Shown piece by piece: positions 1-6,829 of a stretch of 15,265 nucleotides of DNA. Under the pieces are notes generated by a model, which searched no databases, was not told where the DNA came from, and saw only the letters and a program-made list of their open reading frames with translations. The DNA is from an uncultured Bacilli bacterium. GTDB lineage: Bacteria; Bacillota_I; Bacilli_A; RFN20; DUOF01. The first letter of the stretch is position 1; every line of letters starts with the position of its first letter. The stretch is from the NCBI GenBank assembly GCA_934101685.1, contig CAKORZ010000030.1:1-15265 (forward strand), in the 5' to 3' direction. The position numbers and the translations under genes are program-made.

Positions 1-633
1 GAAATGGAAAACATGATGTATAAAATTGAGGGCGAAGATTTATACTTAATTGGTACAAGTGAACACTCAATGATTGGTAGATTTAAAGATCAATTAGTTA
101 AGGAAAGTGAACTTCCAATTACTTTAACAGGTTATAGTCCATGCTTTAGAAAAGAAGTTGGAGCACATGGTATTGAAGAGAGAGGTATTTATCGTGTTCA
201 CCAATTTGAAAAACAAGAAATGGTAGTTATTTGTAAGCCAGAAGATAGCATGGATTGGTATGAAAAAATGTGGAGATACACAGTAGAAATATTTACTAAT
301 TTAAATATTCCTGTTAGACAACTTGAATGTTGTAGTGGTGATTTAGCAGATCTTAAAGTAAAGAGTTGTGATATTGAAGCTTGGAGTCCACGTCAACAAA
401 AGTATTTTGAAGTAGGATCTTGTTCTACTTTAGGTGATGCTCAAGCTAGAAGACTTGGTATTAGAGTAAAAGGAGAAAATGGTAATTATTATGCACATAC
501 ATTAAATAATACTGTTTTAGCTAATACTCGTGCTTTGATCGCATTGATTGAAAATAATATTCAAGAAGATGGAAGTATTAAAGTACCTGAGGCTTTACAA
601 CCTTATATGGGTGGTTTAAAGGTAATTAAATAA
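1..633 (+). CDS. serS: Seryl-tRNA synthetase, 3' part (5' end outside window)
   Basis: Class II aminoacyl-tRNA synthetase that charges tRNA-Ser (and tRNA-Sec where present) with serine in the cytoplasm. Only the C-terminal catalytic part is visible; the reading frame is already open at base 1, so the start lies upstream. Motif 2 is clear (FRKEVGAHG ... RVHQFEKQEM), followed by the serine and ATP pocket (EVGSCSTLGDAQARRLGIR) and motif 3 with its invariant Arg (HTLNNTVLANTRAL). The protein ends in the usual family tail (VPEALQPYMGG). Oddity: the sequence before motif 2 (LYLIGTSEH) and motif 3 look like archaeal/eukaryotic SerRS. Usual bacterial forms read close to LIPTAEV and HTLNGSGLAVGRT. The gene sits where serS lies in Bacillus, just upstream of the tadA/SRP RNA/dnaX block. 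No terminator is seen before the SRP RNA promoter. Identity is very sure; the archaeal-like affinity rests on remembered motifs. Confidence 0.96.
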   Translation, partial: EMENMMYKIEGEDLYLIGTSEHSMIGRFKDQLVKESELPITLTGYSPCFRKEVGAHGIEERGIYRVHQFEKQEMVVICKPEDSMDWYEKMWRYTVEIFTNLNIPVRQLECCSGDLADLKVKSCDIEAWSPRQQKYFEVGSCSTLGDAQARRLGIRVKGENGNYYAHTLNNTVLANTRALIALIENNIQEDGSIKVPEALQPYMGGLKVIK

Positions 634-642
634 AGTAAATAG

Positions 643-671
643 TTGTAAAAATAACTATAAATGAATATAAT
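643..671 (+). promoter_or_regulatory. Sigma-A promoter of the SRP RNA
   Basis: A -35 box TTGTAA (643-648) and a perfect -10 box TATAAT (666-671) are separated by exactly 17 bases. The predicted start near 677-678 coincides with the first base-paired nucleotides of the SRP RNA, which supports both calls. Confidence 0.82.
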
Positions 672-676
672 ATAGG

Positions 677-761
677 AGTCAGGGCAATAGTAGTGCATGA
701 ACCAGGTCAGGACCGGAAGGTAGCAGCCTTAAGTGAGTTCGCTATGTGCGCTGACTTTTTT
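677..761 (+). ncRNA. ffs: Signal recognition particle RNA, short (4.5S-like) form, with terminator
   Basis: RNA scaffold of the signal recognition particle; it binds Ffh and guides membrane-protein synthesis to SecYEG. The hallmark Ffh-binding core is present at 703-728: GGTCAG, the CC-GGAA-GG tetraloop hairpin (loop 715-718) and AGCAGCC. The ends pair as AGTCAG (677-682) with CTGACT (751-756), and six T's (756-761) follow, so the closing helix also serves as terminator. At about 80 nt it has only domain IV and lacks the Alu domain of the long (about 270 nt) Bacillus scRNA. It lies between serS and tadA, whereas in Bacillus it follows tadA. The 3' end is estimated from the T run. Confidence 0.95.
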
Positions 762-781
762 AATAAGTGAGTGATTTAAAA

Positions 782-1228
782 ATGAATAAATTTATGAATG
801 AAGCATATAAAGAAGCAATGAAGGCTTATAAAAAGGATGAAGTTCCAGTAGGGTGTGTAATTGTAAAAGATAATAAGATAATTGCAAGAGCTCATAACTT
901 AAAAGAAAAGAAAAAGAATCCTATGAGTCATGCTGAAATAGAGTGTATTAATAAAGCGTGTAAAAAACTTGATGATTGGTACTTAAAAGATTGTGAGTTA
1001 TATGTTACTTTAGAGCCATGTGTTATGTGTGTTAGCGTTATGATTAATGCTAGAATAAAAAGTGTTTTTTATGGTGCTAAAGATAATAAGGCAGGGGCTC
1101 TTGGTGGGCTTTTTAATTTGCTAGATCAAAAAGGATTTAATCATTATTTTGAAATAAATTATTTAGAAGATAATAAGTGTAGCCAAATACTTAAAGATTA
1201 TTTTAAAGAAAAAAGAAATAATAAATAA
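782..1228 (+). CDS. tadA: tRNA-specific adenosine deaminase
   Basis: Zinc-dependent deaminase that converts the wobble adenosine (A34) of tRNA-Arg(ACG) to inosine. The deaminase signature is complete: HAE (SHAEIECI), with the Zn-binding His and catalytic Glu, then PCVMC with the two Zn-binding Cys. The N-terminal helix (MNEAYKEAMKAYKKDEVPVG) is typical, and 148 residues fits the family. I chose ATG 782. A GTG at 767 would add five residues but abuts the SRP RNA terminator and has no ribosome-binding site; 782 has a weak purine-rich GTGAG about 10 bases upstream. Another in-frame ATG lies at 794. Only about 20 bases separate the SRP RNA T run from the start, so there is little room for a separate promoter and expression probably depends on read-through. 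Confidence 0.93.
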   Translation: MNKFMNEAYKEAMKAYKKDEVPVGCVIVKDNKIIARAHNLKEKKKNPMSHAEIECINKACKKLDDWYLKDCELYVTLEPCVMCVSVMINARIKSVFYGAKDNKAGALGGLFNLLDQKGFNHYFEINYLEDNKCSQILKDYFKEKRNNK

Positions 1229-1231
1229 AAA

Positions 1232-1258
1232 CTCTAGTAATTAAACTAGAGCTTTTTT
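1232..1258. terminator. Bidirectional terminator between tadA and the ATPase
   Basis: A 7-bp stem, CTCTAGT (1232-1238) with ACTAGAG (1245-1251), has the 6-base loop AATTAA. On the plus strand TTTTTT (1253-1258) follows, ending tadA transcripts. On the minus strand a T-rich stretch (complement of 1230-1222) follows, ending the ATPase transcript. The ATPase stop codon (1241-1243) lies in the loop, so its last codons form one arm. Confidence 0.85.
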
Positions 1259-3835
1259 GTTTCTATTAATTAATTTTACAATTTCCATTATAACTACTAT
1301 TATTAATGATAATGCAATGGAGATTAAAAGATATTTTAATTTTAATTGTGTAAATCCAAATAGTTCTCTAACTCCAGGACTATATATTACAAATAATTGT
1401 AAAGAGAAACCTAGAATAAAGGCAAAATTCATAAACTTATTTTTATAGCTTTTTTTACTAAATACTGAATGTTCAGATTTAACATTATAAGCGTGGAATA
1501 GTTGAGTTGATGATAGTGTTAAAAATGCCATTGTTTGGCCTAAAATGTGAGAAATTTGTTCACCAATAATATAAGAAATAAGAGTAACTAATCCTATTAT
1601 TAAACCTTCAGCACAGATTCTCCAAGAATATCCATTAGCAAAGAAACTTTCATATTTACTACGTGGCTTTTCATTCATTATAGAATCTTCTGCTTCTTCC
1701 ATTCCTATACCAAATGCTGGTAAAGAATCAGTTATTAAATTTATCCAAAGTAAATGCATTGCTCCAAGAGGAGTGCCTAAGCTTAGTATTCCAAAAGCAC
1801 TAAGTAATGAAGCAATAAATATAGTTAAAACTTCACCTATATTTGATGATAATAAATATTTAATACATTTACGTATATTACTATAAATACCTCTACCTTC
1901 TTTTACGGCACTTACTATTGTTGAAAAATTATCATCGGTTAGAATAATGTCTGCAGTTTCTTTAGAAACATCGGTGCCAGTTATACCCATAGCACAACCT
2001 ATCTCGGCTTTTTTTAGAGCAGGTGCATCATTAACTCCATCACCAGTCATTGCACATATTGCATCATTCTTTTGCCATGCCTCTACTATTCTTACTTTAT
2101 CTTTAGGGGCAACTCTGGCAAAAACACTATACTCTTTTATATGTTTTTCTAGATATTCATCAGATAATTTATCTAGTTCTTGAGATGTTATAGCTTTATC
2201 GCTATCTTTTAATATTCCAAGTTCTTTAGCTATTGCACTAGCAGTTACAATATGATCACCTGTAATCATTACTGCTTTTATTCCAGCATTTTGAGCAATC
2301 TTTATAGATTCTTTTACTTCAGGTCTAGCAGGGTCTATCATTCCTACTAAACCAACAAAATTAATGCTATTTTCTAATTCAGAGATGTCAGGAATTTTAT
2401 CGAATTCCTTAATTCCTAAAGCTAATACTCTTAAAGCGTTGTTAGCCATTTCTGTATTAGCATTTAGAGCTTTTTCTTTATCTTTACTAGAATTTGTAGA
2501 TATAGCTATGACTTTATCTGGTGCTCCTTTTGTAATAGCAATATATTTACTTCCATCTTTTATTACTGTTGTCATTAGTTTCCTGTCACTATCAAAAGGT
2601 AAGTCTAGTATTCTATTATAATTACTTATGTTTTCTCCATGAATTAAATTGATATCTAAAAGTGCTAACTCTGTTGGATCACCAATTCTTACTATTTTTC
2701 CATTTTCTTTCTTTATAGAAGCATCACAGCATATTGCAAAGTAACAAATCATCCTTTTTTCTTCATTAGTTAAGTTAGTGATATCTTTTATTTCATTTAA
2801 ATAAAGTTTTGTTACAGTCATTTTATTTTGAGTAAGAGTTCCTGTTTTATCTGAACAGATTACATTACATGATCCTAAAGTTTCTACAGCAGGAAGTTTT
2901 TTTACAATAGCATTTCTTTTGCTCATTTTAGTTACACCTATTGATAATACAATTGTTACTACAGTAGCTAAGCCCTCTGGTATAGCTGCGACTGCTAGAG
3001 CAACGGCAGTTATAAAGGCTTCACTAAATTTTGACCAGTCAAATTTTAAGGAAATCATTTCTAGAAAAAAGACAACAATACAAATAGCTAAAGCCATTAT
3101 TCCAATAACATTTCCAACCTTGTTTAGCTTATGTTGAAGTGGAGTTAATTCATCTTTTTGTTCATTTAACATGTTAGCTATTTTACCTATTTCAGTAGAC
3201 ATTCCTACACTAGTTACTATTGCTTTTGCTTTACCATTTGTAACATGAGTAGAAGAAAATAAACAATTCTTTTTATCTCCTAAAGAAATTTCTTCATTTT
3301 CTATATATTCATTATTTTTATCAACTGGTAAAGATTCGCCAGTCAAGGCAGCTTCTTCTACTTTTAGATTACTACATTCTATTATTCTTGCATCAGCTGG
3401 TATTGAATCGCCAGCTTCAACTAGAATAATATCTCCAACAACTAATTCTTCTGATTTAATTGTTTGAAGAGAACTATCTCTTATAACTTTACTATATGAT
3501 GATGTCATTTTCTTAAGAGTTTCTAAACTTTTTTCTGCTTTATTTTCTTGATATAAACCTAGTATTGCATTTATTAAGACAACTATTAGTATTATTAATG
3601 ATTCTATCCATTCTTTAGGATCTACTAGTACAGAAATTACAGCAGCGAATATTAAAATTATAATTAAAGGATCTTTAAATTCTAATAAGAATTTTAATAT
3701 TAATGGTGTTTTTTTCTTTTCTTTTAGAGTGTTTTCTCCATAACTATCTCTATTGATTTTTACTTGTTCTTGAGATAATCCACTTTGTAAATTTGTTTTA
3801 AATTCACTTTCTAATTCATTTAATTTCTTTTGCAT
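1241..3835 (-). CDS. P-type cation-transporting ATPase (P2 type), probable Mn2+/Ca2+ exporter
   Basis: Membrane pump of 864 residues, the usual length for bacterial SERCA-like ATPases. In order: N-terminal cation-ATPase domain (about 1-50); M1-M2 (about 45-95); actuator domain with TGES (165-168); M3-M4 with PEGL (286-289); phosphorylation motif DKTGT (Asp329); nucleotide domain with KGAP (436-439); hinge TGDGVNDAP (597-605); M5-M10 to the end. Ion-site residues known from SERCA are present: Glu in M4 (288), Asn665 and Glu668 in M5, Asn699/Thr702/Asp703 in M6. The M8 Glu position appears to be Gln778. AAGGAG sits just before the ATG. By homology alone it would be called a calcium pump, but the leader is a yybP-ykoY (Mn2+) riboswitch, as on the Lactococcus yoaB and pneumococcal mgtA pumps. 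I therefore infer Mn2+ export, possibly with Ca2+. It is inserted in reverse orientation between tadA and dnaX. Confidence 0.93.
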   Translation of the reverse strand: MQKKLNELESEFKTNLQSGLSQEQVKINRDSYGENTLKEKKKTPLILKFLLEFKDPLIIILIFAAVISVLVDPKEWIESLIILIVVLINAILGLYQENKAEKSLETLKKMTSSYSKVIRDSSLQTIKSEELVVGDIILVEAGDSIPADARIIECSNLKVEEAALTGESLPVDKNNEYIENEEISLGDKKNCLFSSTHVTNGKAKAIVTSVGMSTEIGKIANMLNEQKDELTPLQHKLNKVGNVIGIMALAICIVVFFLEMISLKFDWSKFSEAFITAVALAVAAIPEGLATVVTIVLSIGVTKMSKRNAIVKKLPAVETLGSCNVICSDKTGTLTQNKMTVTKLYLNEIKDITNLTNEEKRMICYFAICCDASIKKENGKIVRIGDPTELALLDINLIHGENISNYNRILDLPFDSDRKLMTTVIKDGSKYIAITKGAPDKVIAISTNSSKDKEKALNANTEMANNALRVLALGIKEFDKIPDISELENSINFVGLVGMIDPARPEVKESIKIAQNAGIKAVMITGDHIVTASAIAKELGILKDSDKAITSQELDKLSDEYLEKHIKEYSVFARVAPKDKVRIVEAWQKNDAICAMTGDGVNDAPALKKAEIGCAMGITGTDVSKETADIILTDDNFSTIVSAVKEGRGIYSNIRKCIKYLLSSNIGEVLTIFIASLLSAFGILSLGTPLGAMHLLWINLITDSLPAFGIGMEEAEDSIMNEKPRSKYESFFANGYSWRICAEGLIIGLVTLISYIIGEQISHILGQTMAFLTLSSTQLFHAYNVKSEHSVFSKKSYKNKFMNFAFILGFSLQLFVIYSPGVRELFGFTQLKLKYLLISIALSLIIVVIMEIVKLINRNKKALV

Positions 3836-3851
3836 TTTTGTTCTCCTTTTT

Positions 3852-3893
3852 TATAAAAATAAAGACCTATATTCTTTAACGAATAAAGGTCTT
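3852..3893 (-). terminator. Riboswitch-controlled terminator in the ATPase leader
   Basis: Read on the minus strand: AAGACCT (3893-3887) pairs with AGGTCTT (3868-3862), with an inner TATTC/GAATA helix, followed by a T-rich tail (3861-3852). The 5' arm shares bases 3887-3889 with the 3' strand of aptamer helix P1. The two structures are therefore mutually exclusive: a ligand-stabilised P1 should prevent termination (an ON switch). Confidence 0.8.
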
Positions 3894-3970
3894 GCACATC
3901 ATTAATGATTGTTAAATCCGAGATAGTTTATATCTGTGATGACGAATTTAACATTAAGCTACTCCCCTTT
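3885..3970 (-). promoter_or_regulatory. yybP-ykoY manganese riboswitch aptamer
   Basis: Read on the minus strand, the leader begins AAAGGGGAGTAGC (3970-3958), the hallmark 5' segment of the yybP-ykoY class. It continues with a GTTAAAT/ATTTAAC helix enclosing TTCGTCATCACAG and a small AGATA/TATCT hairpin followed by CTCGG. It ends GCAAGACCTTT (3895-3885). P1 forms between AAAGG (3970-3966) and CCTTT (3889-3885). This class senses Mn2+ and typically controls cation exporters, fitting the ATPase downstream. The call rests on recognised conserved segments and helices, not on a covariance-model search. Confidence 0.88.
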
Positions 3971-4008
3971 AAGGAAATTAATATTAGATTTTTATTTTTT
4001 ACTTTATT

Positions 4009-4038
4009 AGTATACTATTTTTTTAAAAGTTAGAATAG
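4009..4038 (-). promoter_or_regulatory. Possible promoter of the riboswitch-ATPase transcript
   Basis: On the minus strand TATACT (4014-4009) is a good -10 box and would start transcription near 4002, about 30 bases before the aptamer. No convincing -35 box is seen: 17 bases upstream is TATTCT. Placement is supported mainly by position. Confidence 0.4.
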
Positions 4039-4089
4039 TTTTTTTATATTTAATATTTTTATAAGTGTAAATTAAAAGAGATAAAAAGG

Positions 4090-4119
4090 TTTATATAGTT
4101 AAATGTTTTAGTGTATAAT
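4090..4119 (+). promoter_or_regulatory. Promoter of dnaX-ybaB-recR
   Basis: A perfect -10 TATAAT (4114-4119) is preceded, at 18 bases, by TTTATA (4090-4095), a 4/6 match to the -35. The predicted start (about 4126) lies only some 11 bases before the ATG, so the ribosome-binding site GGTGAT (4128-4133) would be nearly at the mRNA 5' end. Confidence 0.6.
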
Positions 4120-4136
4120 AAAATTGTGGTGATATT

Positions 4137-5894
4137 ATGAGTTATAAAGCTTTATATAGAACATATAGACCTCAAACTTTTGATGAAATGGCAGGTCAAA
4201 AACATATTTTAAGAACGCTTCAAAACGCTATTAAAGAGAATAAAATTGCACATGCGTATTTGTTTACGGGCCCTAGAGGAACTGGCAAAACAAGTATGGC
4301 TAAATTACTTGCAAAAGCACTTAATTGTGAGAGTGAAAATAAGCCTTGTAATGAGTGTGAAAACTGTGTGGAGATTACTAATGGTAGTCATCCTGATGTA
4401 GTAGAAATAGATGCTGCTAGTAACAATGGTGTTGATGAGGTAAGAAACTTAATTGAAAAGGTTAAATATTCTCCAATATTAGGTAAATATAAAGTTTATA
4501 TTATTGATGAAGTTCATATGATGTCTACAGGTGCTTTTAATGCTTTACTTAAAACACTTGAAGAGCCTCCTGAGCATGTAATATTTATCTTAGCTACTAC
4601 TGAGCCACATAAAGTATTACCTACAATTATTTCTAGATGTCAAAGATTTGATTTTGGTAGAATTAGCACTAATGATATTAAAGAGAGAATAAAAGTAGTT
4701 TTAGAAAAAGAAAATATTAATTATGAAGAAGAAGTAGTTGATTTAATTGGTGAACTTTGTGATGGTGGTATGAGAGATGCACTTAGTATTCTTGATCAAG
4801 CAATAGCGTATGCAGGAAATGATTTAAAATGCTCTCATATTAGAGAAATATATGGAGTTACTTCTTTAAGTGAAAAGATTGAACTATTAAATTGTATTAG
4901 TGATAATGATGAAGAAAGTATTGTAAGAAAAGTTAATGAATATGATGATAAAGGTGTTGATTTGACTAGACTTACAATAGGATTAATAGATTTACTTAAA
5001 GAGATGATTATTTATAAAAATAGTGGAAATAAGAGTATTTTAAAGATATTAAAGCAAGAAAATATTAATGAATTTAAAGAAAATAATACAGGTAAATTAT
5101 TTAAATGGATTGATATTTTAGTAGATGCTTTATCAAATTATAAAAAGGTTAATTCTCCTAAATCTTTCTTTGAACTTGCTTGTTTAAAGATGGCTAGCAC
5201 TACTAATAAAGTTAATGAAAATGTAGTTTATGTTACTAAGGAAGTGCAAGTAAGTGCTCCTGTAAATAAGAGGGAAGAAGTAAAAGAGGAGAATGAAGTT
5301 AAGTTTAGTGAAGCAATTAAAGAAAATATAGCTAAACAAGAAGAGAAAAAAGTGGAAGTAGTAGAAGAAGTAAAGGAAGAGCCTGTTAAAGAGGAAAAAA
5401 TAGAAATAAATGAAGAAAGGTTTATTCCAACTGAAGAAGAATTATTAAATGTTTTAGTTCAAGCTACTAAAGATTCACTATTATCTGCTAAGCAAAAATG
5501 GGTTGTTTTACCAAAGTATATGAATTCACCAAGCACTGCTAAAGTTACTACTTTATTGCTTGATGGCATACCTGTAGCAGCAGCTAAAAATATGTTAATA
5601 TTAGCTTATGAAAATGAGACTTATTTGAATAGAGTAAATTTAGTTAATGATCATAAGCAAATGAATAATTTTTTGAAAGCTTTATATAATGAAAATATGA
5701 TGTGTTATTGTGTTACTAAGGAAGATTTTATAAAGCTTAAGGATACATATATGAGTTTAAGAAGTGTAGGAAAGTTACCTGCTCCTAAGAAAATTGAGTT
5801 TGATGAGGAAAAGGTAGTTGAAGAAAAAGATGAAGGTTTAGAATTTGGTAAAAAAATATTTGGAGATTTTTTAAATGTTAAGGAGGAACAATAA
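4137..5894 (+). CDS. dnaX: DNA polymerase III subunit gamma/tau
   Basis: Clamp-loader ATPase that loads the sliding clamp and ties polymerases together at the replication fork. The AAA+ core is complete: Walker A GPRGTGKT (45-52), a Zn module with Cys 64, 71, 74 and 77, Walker B IIDEVHMM (122-129), sensor 1 ATTEP (153-157) and the SRC box (166-168). Domain III runs to about 355. A Glu/Lys/Val-rich, probably disordered linker (about 370-435) follows, then a tau-specific C-terminal domain. The 585 residues match full-length tau of Bacilli. The start is ATG with GGTGAT three bases upstream. The stop overlaps the next start as TAATG. No A-AAA-AAG slippery heptamer is seen in the linker, so a separate frameshifted gamma form is not supported. 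Confidence 0.97.
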   Translation: MSYKALYRTYRPQTFDEMAGQKHILRTLQNAIKENKIAHAYLFTGPRGTGKTSMAKLLAKALNCESENKPCNECENCVEITNGSHPDVVEIDAASNNGVDEVRNLIEKVKYSPILGKYKVYIIDEVHMMSTGAFNALLKTLEEPPEHVIFILATTEPHKVLPTIISRCQRFDFGRISTNDIKERIKVVLEKENINYEEEVVDLIGELCDGGMRDALSILDQAIAYAGNDLKCSHIREIYGVTSLSEKIELLNCISDNDEESIVRKVNEYDDKGVDLTRLTIGLIDLLKEMIIYKNSGNKSILKILKQENINEFKENNTGKLFKWIDILVDALSNYKKVNSPKSFFELACLKMASTTNKVNENVVYVTKEVQVSAPVNKREEVKEENEVKFSEAIKENIAKQEEKKVEVVEEVKEEPVKEEKIEINEERFIPTEEELLNVLVQATKDSLLSAKQKWVVLPKYMNSPSTAKVTTLLLDGIPVAAAKNMLILAYENETYLNRVNLVNDHKQMNNFLKALYNENMMCYCVTKEDFIKLKDTYMSLRSVGKLPAPKKIEFDEEKVVEEKDEGLEFGKKIFGDFLNVKEEQ

Positions 5895-6202
5895 TGAATA
5901 TTAATGCGTTAATGCAACAAGCACAAAAGATGCAACAACAAATGGCTAAAAAGCAAAAAGAATTAGAAAGTAAAGAATATGAATTTGAGAGTAATGGTGG
6001 AGCAATCAAAATAAAGATGTTAGGTAGTAAAGAGATGACATCATTAGAGATTGATGAAGATTTAATAGATAAAGATGAAAAAGATATGTTACAAGATATG
6101 CTTATGGTAGCTATAAATGAAGCTATTAAAAAGATAGATGAGGATATGAGTGAGGCTATGGAAGGTATTAGTGGAGGCCTTAAGATTCCAGGGATGTTTT
6201 AA
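5894..6202 (+). CDS. ybaB: Nucleoid-associated protein YbaB/EbfC family
   Basis: Small (102 residues) dimeric DNA-binding protein of the YbaB/EbfC family, nucleoid-associated and usually encoded between dnaX and recR. It has the family's N-terminal Gln/Lys-rich helix (MQQAQKMQQQMAKKQKELE), the central beta region (AIKIKMLGSKEMTSLEID), an acidic helix and the Gly-Met-rich end (GGLKIPGMF). A strong ribosome-binding site, AAGGAGG (about 5880-5886), lies inside the end of dnaX. It overlaps dnaX by one base and recR by one base, implying translational coupling. The exact cellular role of the family is still poorly defined. Confidence 0.95.
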   Translation: MNINALMQQAQKMQQQMAKKQKELESKEYEFESNGGAIKIKMLGSKEMTSLEIDEDLIDKDEKDMLQDMLMVAINEAIKKIDEDMSEAMEGISGGLKIPGMF

Positions 6203-6792
6203 TGAATTATCCTAAAGAATTTGAAAATTTAATTGATGCTTTTAGAAGACTTCCTGGTGTTGGATATAAGAGTGCAGAGCGCATGGCTTATCAAATGCTT
6301 GAAATGAAAGAAGAGTATAGGGAGAAGTTTTCTAGTGCAATTAATGAGATAGATCATTTAAAAAAGTGTAAGATATGTCATAATTTATCATCTAGTGATA
6401 TTTGTGAAATATGTAGCGATAATGAAAGAGATAAGAGTGTTATTTGTGTAGTGCAAAATATTAAAGATGTGTATGCAATAGAAAAAAGTAATTCTTATAA
6501 TGGTTTGTATCATGTGCTAGATGGAGTGATTTCTGTTAAAAGTGGGAAACTTCCTGAAGATTTAAATATAGATTCTTTACTAGATAGATTATTAGATGGG
6601 GTTAATGAAGTAATTATTGCTACTAATCCTAATTTAGATGGAGAAACTACTGCTTTATTTATAGCAAAACTATTAGAAAATAAAAATATTAAAACAACAC
6701 GTTTAGCCTATGGATTACCAATGGGAGGTAATCTTGAATATAGCGATGATGTTACAATAATGAAATCATTTGAAAATAGAAAATCATTTTAA
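6202..6792 (+). CDS. recR: Recombination protein RecR
   Basis: Recombination-mediator protein that works with RecO (and RecF) to load RecA onto gapped, SSB-coated DNA. In its 196 residues the domains are: helix-hairpin-helix LPGVGYKSAERMA (17-29); C4 zinc finger with Cys 56, 59, 68 and 71; Toprim domain starting at VICVVQ (80-85), with the acidic NPNLDGETTALF (142-153); and the conserved C-terminal LPMGGNLEYSDDVT (172-185). Length matches the family (about 198). ATG overlaps the ybaB stop; only a weak GGGATG precedes it, so translation is probably coupled to ybaB. No terminator is seen after it; a sporulation-type promoter for the next gene overlaps its last codons. Confidence 0.97.
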   Translation: MNYPKEFENLIDAFRRLPGVGYKSAERMAYQMLEMKEEYREKFSSAINEIDHLKKCKICHNLSSSDICEICSDNERDKSVICVVQNIKDVYAIEKSNSYNGLYHVLDGVISVKSGKLPEDLNIDSLLDRLLDGVNEVIIATNPNLDGETTALFIAKLLENKNIKTTRLAYGLPMGGNLEYSDDVTIMKSFENRKSF

Positions 6793-6812
6793 CTTAATGG
6801 CTTTCATATAAT
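6784..6812 (+). promoter_or_regulatory. Sigma-E-like promoter before bofA
   Basis: TCATTTT (6784-6790), 14 bases, then CATATAAT (6805-6812) fits the sporulation sigma-E pattern (roughly KMATATT, 13-15 bases, CATAYAAT). The TATAAT inside it (6807-6812) could also be a sigma-A -10, but no -35 lies 16-18 bases upstream. Mother-cell expression would suit bofA. Inference from consensus only. Confidence 0.5.
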
Positions 6813-6829
6813 TTTACCAGGTGATGGTG

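Noticed and set aside
641..656. AGTT/AACT hairpin after serS as terminator
   Set aside because: Four base pairs only, no T run, and it overlaps the SRP RNA -35 box.
767..781. GTG start for tadA at 767
   Set aside because: It abuts the SRP RNA T run with no ribosome-binding site, and the extra five residues have no family counterpart.
1257..3137. Several plus-strand open frames opposite the ATPase
   Set aside because: All lie on the complement of conserved P-type ATPase motifs and their low-complexity Ser/Ile/Leu composition is what an antisense reading gives.
4014..4045. ACTATT/AATAGT hairpin followed by T6 as a plus-strand terminator
   Set aside because: Only six weak pairs with a 14-base loop and no plus-strand gene upstream to terminate; it is probably chance in the AT-rich promoter region.
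5340..5402. Programmed frameshift in dnaX to make a short gamma subunit
   Set aside because: Two A6 runs (5346-5351 and 5395-5400) lie in the linker, but neither is in the A-AAA-AAG slippery frame and no upstream ribosome-binding site or downstream hairpin is evident. Transcript slippage cannot be excluded.
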